A program made the translations under genes and the position numbers. The notes beneath the pieces are model-generated. The model worked only from the letters and a program-made list of their open reading frames with translations, was not told the DNA's origin and made no database searches. From a virus, in the IMG/VR virus record IMGVR_UViG_3300046170_000229, positions 1-52,932 of that record: a stretch of 52,932 nucleotides of DNA, one strand, 5' to 3'. Position 1 is the first letter of the stretch. Every line of letters begins with the position of its first letter. Shown one piece after another: positions 39,811-49,140 of this stretch.

Positions 39811-41351
39811 TGCCTGATACATCTAGTTTAGCCCCTGCCATAGTAAGTTGTGCAGGTGGTTTAGTTCTTAATAGAGATGTATTCTCTATGTCTCCGGGAG
39901 AAGCATTAGAATTAAAAAATTTTGAACCTGATATTGCAGGTGGATATAAAAAAATATTAGGAACTTCATTATACAATTCTAATATTGTACCTGAAGTTTC
40001 TTCTTCTAGTGAACGTGTAGTTATGTCTGCAATATTCAATGACGTTGTTTTAGCTGCAAGAGGTGGAAGTATTCATAGAGCGGGTAGTTCAGGTTCTTGG
40101 ACATCTCTAATTACAGGATTAGGAACGCCTACTGTTAATTATGAATTTAGAAGATTTAACTTTGACGGAACAGATAAAATTATTATATGTTCAGGTACAT
40201 CTACACCTAGAATACTTAATACTAGTTATAGTGTAACTAATGTTAATGCTACAGGAAGTAATAACTTTAAGTTTGTAGAAATATTTAAAAACCATATCTT
40301 TTTTGCAGGTCATCCTACTAATAAACAAGAAATTAGTTTTATGGGTGCTTTTGAAACTAACAACTTTGCTGCTAATGATGGTGGCGGAACAATTAAAGTA
40401 GATACTGAAATTGTAGGATTAAAGACTTTCCGTGATAGCTTAATAATCTTTGGTAAAGATAGTATATTTAAATTAACAGGTTCTACATCATCTGATTTTG
40501 CCATACAACCTGTTACAAGAAAAATAGGATGTATAGATGGTAGAAGTATACAAGAATTTAGTGGAGACGTTGTATTTTTAGCACCAGATGGATTAAGAAC
40601 TATTGCAGGTACAGATAGAATTGGTGACGTTGAGATTGGAACTATTTCTAAACAAATACAAGAAATAATAGATAATATTATAACACATAATATAAATTCT
40701 TTAGTTATTAGAAATAAATCTCAGTACAGATTATTTTTTCCTACCAGTTCAAATCAAGCAGAGGATAATGCAAAAGGTATAACTTGTGTAATTAAAGGTC
40801 AGCCTGAAGGTGGTGCAGCTTTTGAATACTCTGAACTCGAAGGTTTAAAAGTATCTTCTACGGATTCTGATTTTATTAATGATACTGAAACTATAATATC
40901 AGGAGGATATGATGGTTATATATATAAGCAGGAATCAGGTAACACATTTGCTAGAGCAGGGTCTACTGTAAATATTAATGCTTTTTACAGAACTCCTGAC
41001 ATGACAATGGGAGACCCCGGTATAAGAAAAAATATGCAAAGAGTTATTTGGAATTATGAAAATGAAGGAGATGTAAATTCTAGTTTTAAACTTAGATACG
41101 ATTTTGATAGTCCTGACGTTCCTCAGCCTTCAGCATACACTTTATCTACAGGGTCAGGTATTGCTGTGTATGGTTTATCATCATCTCTTTATGGAGCAGG
41201 TGTTTATGGTTCATCAGGAGCAAATTTAGTAAGACAATCTGTAGAGGGTGGTGGCTTTACTATTGCATTACGAGTAGAAGAAACAACAACTAACCAACCA
41301 ATATCATTTAAAGGATATCAATTAGAATTTATACCCGGAGGTAGAAGATAA
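39810..41351 (+). CDS. tail protein, beta-propeller-like (tail tube B/stabilisation type)
   Basis: 513 residues, almost all beta strands with repeated short blocks, among them RVVMSAIFNDVVLAARGGSI, KFVEIFKNHIFFAGHPTNKQ and KTFRDSLIIFGKDSIFKLTG. The repeat spacing suggests a beta-propeller like the tubular B or tail-needle-hub proteins of podoviruses. It lies directly between the adaptor and the main fibre. Function by pattern and order. Confidence 0.7.
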   Translation: MPDTSSLAPAIVSCAGGLVLNRDVFSMSPGEALELKNFEPDIAGGYKKILGTSLYNSNIVPEVSSSSERVVMSAIFNDVVLAARGGSIHRAGSSGSWTSLITGLGTPTVNYEFRRFNFDGTDKIIICSGTSTPRILNTSYSVTNVNATGSNNFKFVEIFKNHIFFAGHPTNKQEISFMGAFETNNFAANDGGGTIKVDTEIVGLKTFRDSLIIFGKDSIFKLTGSTSSDFAIQPVTRKIGCIDGRSIQEFSGDVVFLAPDGLRTIAGTDRIGDVEIGTISKQIQEIIDNIITHNINSLVIRNKSQYRLFFPTSSNQAEDNAKGITCVIKGQPEGGAAFEYSELEGLKVSSTDSDFINDTETIISGGYDGYIYKQESGNTFARAGSTVNINAFYRTPDMTMGDPGIRKNMQRVIWNYENEGDVNSSFKLRYDFDSPDVPQPSAYTLSTGSGIAVYGLSSSLYGAGVYGSSGANLVRQSVEGGGFTIALRVEETTTNQPISFKGYQLEFIPGGRR

Positions 41352-43628
41352 ATGGGAACATCATATACGAGGCAACAATCCAGTAATATTACTGATGGTT
41401 CAGTTATTGAAGCTAGTCACTTTAATTCTGAATACAATCAGTTAGAATCAGCTTTTGCTGCATCCACAGGTCACAGCCATGATGGTACAGCAGGAGAAGG
41501 TGGATATGTTCCTCTTGTAGCTGATAGTGATGCAAATAATAAAATACTTGTAGATACATCTAATAATAGATTTGGTGTATTTGTTGAAGTATCTTCAAGT
41601 GCTGTAGAACAATTTAGATTTCAAGACGGTGCTATTGTACCAGTTACAGATAATGATATAGATTTAGGTACAAGTTCTTTAGAATTTAAAGATGCTTATT
41701 TTGATGGTGTTATTTACACTGATAGTTTAGCTTTACCTACAACTACTATTACAGATATTTTAGATGAAGATGATATGTCTTCTAACAGTGCTAGTGCTTT
41801 AGCTACGCAACAATCTATCAAAGCATATGTAGATAATCAATTAACAGCTAGTGATTTAGATTTTCAAGCAGATAGTGGTGGAGCATTAGCTATTGATTTA
41901 GATAGTGAAACTTTAACATTTACTGGTGGTACAGGTATTGATACAAGCGGTAGTGGTAATGCAGTAACTTTTGCAATTGATTCTACAGTTACTACTTTAA
42001 GTGGAAGTCAAACTTTAACAAATAAAACATTAACAACACCTGTTATTGCAGAAATAGATAATTCAAGTGATATTACTTTAGATGCAGGTACAGATATTAT
42101 TTTAGATGCTGATGGTGGAGATATCTTTTTTAAAGATGCGGGTACAACATTTGGTAGTGCAACAAATTCATCAGGAAATTTAATTATTAAATCAGGAACT
42201 ACAACTGCTTTAACATTTAGTGGTGCAAACGTAACTGTAGCAGGAGACTTAACAGTATCTGGTGATGATATTACTATGGGTACAAATACTGCAGGTAATC
42301 TTTTAATTGCAGACGGAACAAATTTTAATTCTGTAGCAGTAGGTTCTTTATCAGAAATATCTACAGTAGCTAATGATGATGTATTTTTAGCAGTAGATAC
42401 TTCAGGTGGTGGACTAAAGAAAATTACAAGAAGTGCTGTTGTAGCAGGACTTGCAACATCAGGTGCTATATCTAATTTATCAGAAGATTCTACACCCCAA
42501 CTAGGTGGAGACTTAGATGTTAATGGTAACGATATTGTATCAGTATCCAATGGTAATATTAATTTATTACCTAATGGTAGTGGTAAAGTTATCATGGATG
42601 GTAATGGTTCATCAGGTGGTATTACTATTACAGATGGTAATATTGATATTAGAACAGGTACAGGGGATGTATCAAAAGTAAAGTTTTATTGTGAGTCCTC
42701 TAATGCACATGCTCAAACACTTCAAGCAGCCCCTCACTCAGCAAGTAGTTCTGCTGTAGTAGTTTTACCAACAGCTTCAGGTACGCTAGTGGCTAGTGGT
42801 GACAGTGGCACAGTAACAAATACTATGTTAGCAGGAAGTATTGCTGATAGTAAGTTAAATACAATTACAACAGCAGATAAAGTTTCAGGTGCTGCAGTAC
42901 AAATAGATGGTGCTACTGATGGTACAAGTATTACGATTGCGGATTCAGATAAACTATTAGTGGATGATGGTGGTACAACAAAGTATGTCAATGCATCACA
43001 ATTAAATAGTTATATAAGTGCGGAGGCTACAGCTATCGCTGCGGATAATATTACTGCAGGTGATGCGGCTATAAATTTTACAACTACTGCAGGTAACATT
43101 ACTATTGATGCACAAGGCAACGATACCGATATTATTTTAAAAGGAACTGATGGTAGTTCTGATACAACTTTCTTAACGCTAGATGGTAGTGCTGCAGGTG
43201 CTGCAACATTTAATAGCGATGTAACAGTAGGTGCTTTATTTAAAATGCCTGATGTTACTGCAGGTAAAATACTTGTAGGTGACGGTACATCTTATGAAGA
43301 AGTGGCAGTATCAGGAGATGCAACTTTAGCATCCAGTGGTGCATTAACAATAGCCGCTACTTCTGTAGAAAATTCTATGTTAGCAGGTTCTATTGCAGAT
43401 AGTAAATTAAACACAATTTCTACTGCAGGTAAAGTAGCATTAACAGCATTAGAGATTGATGGTGGTTCAGATATTGGAGCAGATTTAACAACATCTGATT
43501 TAATTATAGTAGACGATGGTGCAGGTGGTACAAATAAAAAAGCCGCACTATCAAGAGTAGTAACATTAATGTCAGCCCAAGGATTTTCTACTGAAGACCC
43601 AACAGCATTGGCAATAGCATTAGGATAA
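41352..43628 (+). CDS. long tail fibre protein with repeated shaft
   Basis: 758 residues. The N terminus (SSNITDGSVIEASHFNSEYN) is the attachment-domain type seen in podoviral fibres. The shaft is Gly/Asp/Ser/Thr-rich beta repeats. Two copies of a TMLAGSIADSKLNTITT-type block (about 495-512 and 678-695) mark internal duplication. The C terminus is ALSRVVTLMSAQGFSTEDPT. The neighbouring 115- to 801-residue genes form further adhesin pieces. Confidence 0.75.
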   Translation: MGTSYTRQQSSNITDGSVIEASHFNSEYNQLESAFAASTGHSHDGTAGEGGYVPLVADSDANNKILVDTSNNRFGVFVEVSSSAVEQFRFQDGAIVPVTDNDIDLGTSSLEFKDAYFDGVIYTDSLALPTTTITDILDEDDMSSNSASALATQQSIKAYVDNQLTASDLDFQADSGGALAIDLDSETLTFTGGTGIDTSGSGNAVTFAIDSTVTTLSGSQTLTNKTLTTPVIAEIDNSSDITLDAGTDIILDADGGDIFFKDAGTTFGSATNSSGNLIIKSGTTTALTFSGANVTVAGDLTVSGDDITMGTNTAGNLLIADGTNFNSVAVGSLSEISTVANDDVFLAVDTSGGGLKKITRSAVVAGLATSGAISNLSEDSTPQLGGDLDVNGNDIVSVSNGNINLLPNGSGKVIMDGNGSSGGITITDGNIDIRTGTGDVSKVKFYCESSNAHAQTLQAAPHSASSSAVVVLPTASGTLVASGDSGTVTNTMLAGSIADSKLNTITTADKVSGAAVQIDGATDGTSITIADSDKLLVDDGGTTKYVNASQLNSYISAEATAIAADNITAGDAAINFTTTAGNITIDAQGNDTDIILKGTDGSSDTTFLTLDGSAAGAATFNSDVTVGALFKMPDVTAGKILVGDGTSYEEVAVSGDATLASSGALTIAATSVENSMLAGSIADSKLNTISTAGKVALTALEIDGGSDIGADLTTSDLIIVDDGAGGTNKKAALSRVVTLMSAQGFSTEDPTALAIALG

Positions 43629-43639
43629 TAGGAGGATAG

Positions 43640-43987
43640 ATGGCAAATACGTTTAAAACAATAACTAAAGCAGGAGTAACTAGTGCTGACGTTATCTATA
43701 CAGTGGCAAGTAGTACAACAACAGTGCTTCTTGGTATTATGATAGGTAACACAACAACTAGTCAAATTACTGTAACAGTTAGTTTGGCTTCAGATACTTC
43801 CAATAGAGCAGGAGCAAACAATGAGGCTAACCAAACAGTTGAGTTAGTAACCAATGCACCCGTTCCTGTTGGTGGTACACTTGAGTTGTTAGCAGGAAAT
43901 AAAGTTGTTATGGAAACAACAGATGCTCTTTCGCTAACATCTTCAGCAGCAGCAGACATAATTTTATCAGTAATGGAGATAACCTAG
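43640..43987 (+). CDS. small beta-rich tail/adhesin-associated protein
   Basis: 115 residues. MANTFKTITKAGVTSADVIY, then VLLGIMIGNTTTSQITVTVS and a strand-rich end. GGAGG precedes the ATG. Similar short beta proteins follow fibres in marine phages. Function unknown. Confidence 0.65.
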   Translation: MANTFKTITKAGVTSADVIYTVASSTTTVLLGIMIGNTTTSQITVTVSLASDTSNRAGANNEANQTVELVTNAPVPVGGTLELLAGNKVVMETTDALSLTSSAAADIILSVMEIT

Positions 43988-43988
43988 A

Positions 43989-44657
43989 ATGGCATACGTT
44001 GGTACACCTATAGATACAACCAATCAGTTTCAATCTTTACAAGGTAAGAGGTTTAGTGGTGATGCTAGTACAACAGCATTTACATTAGACATTGCCCCAA
44101 GTTCAGTATTTGACATAGAAGTTTTTGTAGAAAATGTTCGTCAAGACCCAAACTCTGCATATGGCATAAGCGGAACTACCCTTACATTTACTGGAGCGCC
44201 TCCTTCTGGTACAAATAATATTTATGTAATACATCAAGCAAAGGCAGTAGGAACTATTGAAGTTTTAGACAGTGCTATTACGACTGCTAAAATTAATGAT
44301 AACGCTGTTTCTTTTGCCAAATTAGATAGCACCAATCAATCTTTTGTTAAGTCTATTCCTCAATCAGGTAGTGCCAAAACAAGTTCATACACACTAACAA
44401 CAAGCGACATAGGTTCATTTATAGAAGTAGGTTCTAGTGGTGCTATAACAATTCCAAACAGCACTTTTAGTGCAGGAAATGCTATTTCTTTATTTAATAA
44501 TACTTCAGGTAATATTACAGTAACTTGTTCTATTACAACTGCTTACATTGCGGGAACAAATACAGATAAGTCATCAGTTACTTTGGCTACAAGAGGTGTT
44601 GCTACTATTTTATTTATTAGTGGAACAGTTTGTGTTATTTCTGGAAATGTTAGTTAA
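43989..44657 (+). CDS. tail fibre-like protein
   Basis: 222 residues. MAYVGTPIDTTNQFQSLQGK, with FTLDIAPSSVFDIEVFVENV and VRQDPNSAYGISGTTLTFTG, follows the N-terminal pattern of many phage fibre components (a virion-binding part followed by a beta domain). Residues from about 90 (GTIEVLDSAITTAKINDNAV) look like a shaft, ending in a beta-sandwich head. It overlaps the Gly-rich adhesin start by one base. Confidence 0.7.
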   Translation: MAYVGTPIDTTNQFQSLQGKRFSGDASTTAFTLDIAPSSVFDIEVFVENVRQDPNSAYGISGTTLTFTGAPPSGTNNIYVIHQAKAVGTIEVLDSAITTAKINDNAVSFAKLDSTNQSFVKSIPQSGSAKTSSYTLTTSDIGSFIEVGSSGAITIPNSTFSAGNAISLFNNTSGNITVTCSITTAYIAGTNTDKSSVTLATRGVATILFISGTVCVISGNVS

Positions 44658-45598
44658 TGAGCGGAATACACCTTAATTTATTAGGTAGTGCATTTACACC
44701 TGACTACGATGTAGATTTTTTAGTTATTGCAGGGGGTGCAGGTGCAGGACATGGTGGTGGTGGTGCAGGTGGATATAGAGCATCATACAACTCAGAAACA
44801 TCAGGTGGCGGTGGTTCTTCAGAATCTACATTAACATTCACACCTTCTACAACATACACAATTACTGTAGGTGCAGGTGGTGCAGGTGGCACATCTGTGA
44901 CTCATACCTCTACTCAATATGCAAATAGTGGTTCAAATTCTTCTTTAAGTGGTTCTGATATATCGACAATCACTTCTACAGGTGGAGGTAGAGGAGCATA
45001 TCCCTCAAATACTGACTCTGATAGAAATGGTGGTGCAGGTGGTTCAGGCGGTGGTGGTGCATTTGATTGGGATGCAGGTCAAGGATATACTGGTGGTACA
45101 GGCGGAGCAGGTACATCAAATCAAGGTTTTGCAGGTGGTGCAGGTGGCAACGCAGCGGGTGCAGAATATCTTGGTGCAGGTGGCGGTGGCGGTGCAGGAG
45201 CAGCAGGTAGCAATCATAGTGGCACTCTTGGCGGTGCAGGTGGTGCAGGAGTAGCTTCAACTATCACAGGCTCATCTGTTACAAGAGCAGGTGGAGGTGG
45301 AGGTGGTTCTTTTCCATCATCATCAGGCTCTGGCAATTCTTCAGGTGGTTCAGGCGGAGGCGGAGCAGGTACTAACACAACTGGTAATAATGGCAGTGCA
45401 AATACTGGTGGTGGAGCAGGTGGTGGAGATTGGTATTGGTCTAATTCACCTACTACAGCAAGTGGTGGTTCTGGTGTCGTTATCCTTCGTATGCCAACTG
45501 TTCTTTATTCAGGCACAACAAGTGGTTCACCTTCTGTTACCACAAGTGGTTCAGATACAATATTAACATACACTGGTTCAGGGAGTTACACAGCGTAA
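44657..45598 (+). CDS. Gly-rich adhesin, putative receptor-binding protein
   Basis: 313 residues, strongly Gly-rich with GGAG, GGGG and NGG runs from about residue 25 to 285. Segments such as STLTFTPSTTYTITVGAGGA (about 55-75) and a C-terminal GGSGVVILRMPTVLYSGTTS frame the repeats. The pattern recalls Gly-rich adhesins that fold as polyglycine-II helix bundles (for example phage S16 gp38). That fits a tail-tip receptor-binding role. The reverse frame also stays open for long stretches only because of the repeat composition. The next gene, 45598, overlaps its stop. Confidence 0.75.
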   Translation: MSGIHLNLLGSAFTPDYDVDFLVIAGGAGAGHGGGGAGGYRASYNSETSGGGGSSESTLTFTPSTTYTITVGAGGAGGTSVTHTSTQYANSGSNSSLSGSDISTITSTGGGRGAYPSNTDSDRNGGAGGSGGGGAFDWDAGQGYTGGTGGAGTSNQGFAGGAGGNAAGAEYLGAGGGGGAGAAGSNHSGTLGGAGGAGVASTITGSSVTRAGGGGGGSFPSSSGSGNSSGGSGGGGAGTNTTGNNGSANTGGGAGGGDWYWSNSPTTASGGSGVVILRMPTVLYSGTTSGSPSVTTSGSDTILTYTGSGSYTA

Positions 45599-45945
45599 TG
45601 GCACATTTTGCAAAATTAGGAGTTGGAAACATTATTGAAAAAGTGGAAGTGGTATCAAATGATATTGCTACAGACGAGCAAACTGGAGTAGATTTTTTAA
45701 ACAATCTATATAAAACAAATGATGTTTGGAAACAGACTTCTTATAATGGTAATATAAGAAAAAACTTTGCAGGTATTGGTTATACATATGACCAAACAAG
45801 AGATGCTTTTATTCCACCCAAACCTTTTAACAGTTGGGCATTAGATGAGGATACTTGTCTTTGGAAAGCACCTGTTGCTTACCCTAATGATGGTAAAATT
45901 TATCAGTGGAATGAAACAGACCAACAATGGGATTTAGTAAAATAA
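45598..45945 (+). CDS. small adhesin-partner protein
   Basis: 115 residues. MAHFAKLGVGNIIEKVEVVS, then FAGIGYTYDQTRDAFIPPKP and KIYQWNETDQQWDLVK. This pattern is frequent after adhesins in cyanophages and other marine phages and may act as tail tip partner or folding helper. It starts within the stop of the Gly-rich adhesin (TAATG). Confidence 0.75.
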   Translation: MAHFAKLGVGNIIEKVEVVSNDIATDEQTGVDFLNNLYKTNDVWKQTSYNGNIRKNFAGIGYTYDQTRDAFIPPKPFNSWALDEDTCLWKAPVAYPNDGKIYQWNETDQQWDLVK

Positions 45946-45968
45946 AAATATTATAATAGGAGTAAATA

Positions 45969-46547
45969 ATGTCACTTAGTAAAATACAATCAGAATCAAT
46001 AAATTTAGCAGACAACTTTGCCTTTTCAGGTACAGTTAGTGGTGCAGGTGGTGGTAAGGTAGGGCAGGTAGTATCAACTACATTTACAGGAACAGAAAGT
46101 ACTACCGCAAAAGCTAGTAGTGATAGCTTTACAGACAGTTCTGTTACAGCAAGTATAACTCCAACAGCAACTTCTAGTAAAATTATGGTTATGGCTACTG
46201 TTAATCAAGGTGTATCAGATGGTGGTAATGGTTTGCACATAGGAAGATTTACTCAAGCAATAAGTGGTGGCTCAACAACAGCAGTTTTTGTTGGTGCTAC
46301 AGCAGGTAACAGAATAGAAACATCATCAGGTAGGATGGATGGAATGACAGATAGCTCAATTTTTAATTCCAGTTTTAATTTTTTATTAACACCAAGTACT
46401 ACATCCGCAGTAACAGTAACTTATCAATTTGCAATTAGAGGAACTAGTAGTCAAACCGCTTATATTAATAGAAATGGTGGTAACCATGATAGTGTAGAAA
46501 ATCAAAGGACTGCTTCTGCAATTACACTAATGGAGGTACTAGCATAA
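45969..46547 (+). CDS. adhesin with shared N-terminal motif and beta-sandwich head
   Basis: 192 residues with AGGAG upstream. The N terminus SLSKIQSESINLADNFAFSG is shared in form with the 46838-47377 product (LADNFAFSGTVSG / LSDNFAFTGTVTG). The remainder is a Thr/Ser-rich beta domain (ATATVNQGVSDGGN-like). I infer a modular fibre tip. It overlaps the next start by one base. Confidence 0.7.
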   Translation: MSLSKIQSESINLADNFAFSGTVSGAGGGKVGQVVSTTFTGTESTTAKASSDSFTDSSVTASITPTATSSKIMVMATVNQGVSDGGNGLHIGRFTQAISGGSTTAVFVGATAGNRIETSSGRMDGMTDSSIFNSSFNFLLTPSTTSAVTVTYQFAIRGTSSQTAYINRNGGNHDSVENQRTASAITLMEVLA

Positions 46548-46828
46548 TGGCAGATTTACACAAAGCAATTAGAGCAATACATAATACAGTTATTTATATT
46601 AGTGGAGAAACTAAAGAAAATATTATAGCAAAAGATATTGATGGCAATGAAGTAAATATAAACTGGACAAATGTTGAAGCATGGACTGACCCAAATGAAT
46701 ATCAATATAAAAGAGCTGCCGAGTACCCTAGCGTTGTTGACCAACTTGATAAAATATACCATGATGGCGTTGATAAATGGAAAGAAGAAATGATAAAACC
46801 AATTAAGGATAAATACCCAAAAGGATAG
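46547..46828 (+). CDS. small adhesin-partner protein (XkdW-like pattern)
   Basis: 93 residues. HKAIRAIHNTVIYISGETKE, then RAAEYPSVVDQLDKIYHDGV and a basic C-terminal stretch (MIKPIKDKYPKG). The YPSVVDQLDKIYHDGVDKW block is a common partner of tail adhesins in marine phages. It overlaps the preceding adhesin by one base, suggesting a chaperone or tip role. Confidence 0.75.
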   Translation: MADLHKAIRAIHNTVIYISGETKENIIAKDIDGNEVNINWTNVEAWTDPNEYQYKRAAEYPSVVDQLDKIYHDGVDKWKEEMIKPIKDKYPKG

Positions 46829-46837
46829 GAGGGATAG

Positions 46838-47377
46838 ATGAGTAAGACAAAAGTAGATTCAACAGGTATAGATTTAAGTGATAACTTTGCCTTCACTGGC
46901 ACTGTTACAGGAACTCCGGGTATTACAATGGCAGACCAATTTATATTGACTGCTGATTTTACAGGAAATGCTAATCCAATATCTTCAAATTTAGCCAGAA
47001 TATCAAGTGCAGGTCAAGGAACTTTAGGTACAGGTATGACAGTTAGTTCAGGTGTTTTTGCTTTTCCTTCTACTGGAATATATCTTGTAACACTTATAGT
47101 TAATGTTGTTGAAACTGATGGTGGAACAGATGGAAATGTAGGTTCTGAAATTCTGATAGCTACTGACAATGCTAGTTATATAACTAGAGCAAGAGCATTT
47201 TCAAATCTAGCTGTAAATAATGTTAATAATAACATGGTGTGTCAAACACTAGTAGATGTGACTAACACTTCAAATGTCAAAGTGAGATTTGATATAAATG
47301 ATAATGTTAATTTAGTTAGAGGTGCCTCAACCAACAATCAAACAAGTATGATGTTTATAAGATTAGGAGATACATAA
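46838..47377 (+). CDS. adhesin with C1q-like head
   Basis: 179 residues. SKTKVDSTGIDLSDNFAFTG matches the N-terminal module of the 45969 product. The rest is beta-sandwich with GTGMTVSSGVFAFPSTGIYL, then a C-terminal SMMFIRLGD, similar to C1q/TNF-like trimeric heads of phage tail proteins. GGAGGG precedes the ATG. Its partner follows directly. Confidence 0.7.
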   Translation: MSKTKVDSTGIDLSDNFAFTGTVTGTPGITMADQFILTADFTGNANPISSNLARISSAGQGTLGTGMTVSSGVFAFPSTGIYLVTLIVNVVETDGGTDGNVGSEILIATDNASYITRARAFSNLAVNNVNNNMVCQTLVDVTNTSNVKVRFDINDNVNLVRGASTNNQTSMMFIRLGDT

Positions 47378-47378
47378 T

Positions 47379-47669
47379 ATGGATATTAATAATAGACCAG
47401 ACCATATAGAAGATTATTTAGCGAGATTACATAGTGGTCAATGGTTTGGATTTGGTAATAATGAAAATAAAATTTATGCAAACTTAGTAATCCTTGATGA
47501 CACCAAAACTAAACCAACAGAACAAGAATGTATTGATGGTTTAGCAGCATTACAAAAAACATTTGATGATGCAAAAACAAAACAAACTACAGACGCAACT
47601 TCAGGTAAAACTAAATTAAAAAATCTTGGTCTAAGTGATGATGAGATTAAGGCATTAACAGGAAAATAA
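47379..47669 (+). CDS. small adhesin-partner protein
   Basis: 96 residues: MDINNRPDHIEDYLARLHSG, then KTKPTEQECIDGLAALQKTF, and a C-terminal DATSGKTKLKNLGLSDDEIK that recurs in phage tail-tip partner proteins. One base after the C1q-like adhesin. Likely a partner or helper of that adhesin. Confidence 0.75.
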   Translation: MDINNRPDHIEDYLARLHSGQWFGFGNNENKIYANLVILDDTKTKPTEQECIDGLAALQKTFDDAKTKQTTDATSGKTKLKNLGLSDDEIKALTGK

Positions 47670-47670
47670 T

Positions 47671-48515
47671 ATGGCATACATAGGACAATCAATTAAAAAC
47701 GGAACATTCACTGTCTTAGACACCAGTGGTAATACTTACAATGGTTCTAACACAACATTTAGTTTAGGAACACAGGTAGGTTCTCCTGCACAGTTATTAG
47801 TATCTCATGATGGTGTTATACAAAAAGCAGGGAACAGACTATACACTAGCTACAGGCGGTACACAGATTACATTTACGACAGCCCCTGCCAGTGGAGCAG
47901 CAATCTTTATTGTAGAAATATCTGGTGCAGTGGGTGGACCAATGAATACAGATATCAATGGTGCAGAGTTTATATTAGATGTAGATGGTGATACAAGTAT
48001 TACAGCAGATACAGATGACCAAATAGATATTAAATTAAATGGTGCTGACCACATTAAGATTGCTACTTCTAGTGGAGATACTGTAGTACAACCTATGACA
48101 GATGCTAAAGACATAATTATAAAACAGTTTGATGGAAATGAATTAGTAAACTTTAATGATGGAGGATATTCATCATTTACTAGAGCAGCATTTTTTCCAG
48201 AAGGCTACACTAACAGACGCATCTACAATAGCATGGGATGTATCTACATCATCTGTAGCTAAAGTAACACTAGGCTGCTAATAGAACATTAGGTGCAGCA
48301 ACCAATGCACAAACAGGACAGTTTGTATCTTTATTAATTATTCAAGATGGCACAGGCTTCAAGAACAGTTACATTCAATGCTGCATATGAGTTTACAGGC
48401 AGACACCGCACCGACACTAACTACAACAGCAAGTAAAGGTGATTTATTTGTATTTAGATACAATGGTTCAAAGTTTTTAGAGGTAGGTAGAAATCTTAAC
48501 CTAACATTATCATAG
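47671..48515 (+). pseudogene. frameshifted adhesin gene (at least five +1 shifts)
   Basis: The intact-looking start MAYIGQSIKNGTFTVLDTSG matches fibre N termini. Then the reading jumps frame near 47827, 48203, 48276, 48358 and 48398; in each case the next frame continues sensible sequence (GTDYTLATGGTQITFTTAPA; TLTDASTIAWDVSTSSVAKV; ANRTLGAATNAQTGQFVSLL; SRTVTFNAAYEF; DTAPTLTTTASKGDLFVFRY) to a stop at 48515. All shifts are net +1. Either real decay or sequence errors; without the extra bases the product would be about 279 residues. Confidence 0.75.
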
Positions 48516-48523
48516 GAGTAAAT

Positions 48524-49139
48524 ATGTTTGCATTAGTAGAATCAGGAAAAATCACACAATTCCCTAAAGGAAACAAAGGAATTACAATAGGAGATAATCA
48601 ATATCCTAAAACTATCTATAGTTTATGGACCGAAGCAGAAAGAAATGCTATCGGTATCTATACTGTAGAAATAGATAGCACTAATAGAAAAGATGAAGAG
48701 TTTTATGTTAATACAAATATTACTTATGCATTTGGTAGTGGTAAAGTAACAGGTAGTTATGGAACAGCAACTGCTAAAAGACTTAACGATGAAGATGCAG
48801 TTGATGAGAATGGTGATAAAGTAAAAGATGCTGATGGTAATCAAGTAATTAACTATGGTCTTAAAACACAATACAAAAATCAATTTAATGCACAAGCTGC
48901 AGGACTATTAGCTAAAACAGATTGGTATGTAATCAAAGCTGCAGATGTTGGTAGCTTATTCTGTACCTAGTAATATTACAACATACAGAGCAGCAGTCAG
49001 AACAAAAGTCAATGCTATGGAAACATCTATAGATAACTGTTCAGATGTAGATGCATTGATAACTTTACTGACATACACAGAACAAGAAGATGGTTCAGTT
49101 ACAAGACCACTAGGCGAGTTTCCAAAAGAGGTAGTATAG
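48524..49139 (+). CDS. adhesin-partner protein, interrupted by one +1 shift
   Basis: The first part, 48524-48970, reads MFALVESGKITQFPKGNKGI through KTDWYVIKAADVG before a stop. The frame starting near 48951 continues VPSNITTYRAAVRTKVNAME to RPLGEFPKEVV, the usual end of this family of marine phage tail-tip proteins. One extra base around 48950-48955 explains the break; DVGTYSVPSN would be the natural join. AGGAG precedes the start. It would be about 204 residues if intact. Confidence 0.7.
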
Positions 49140-49140
49140 T

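Noticed and set aside
41990-42991. minus-strand open frames opposite the fibre gene
   Set aside because: Shadow frames of AT-rich repeats; no start signals.
44949-45566. long open frames rich in Gln/Val in other frames of the Gly-rich gene
   Set aside because: Produced by GGTGCAGGT-type repeats; no ribosome site and no plausible protein.
48263-48523. separate intergenic region after 48262
   Set aside because: Reads as the continuation of the frameshifted adhesin gene in successive frames.
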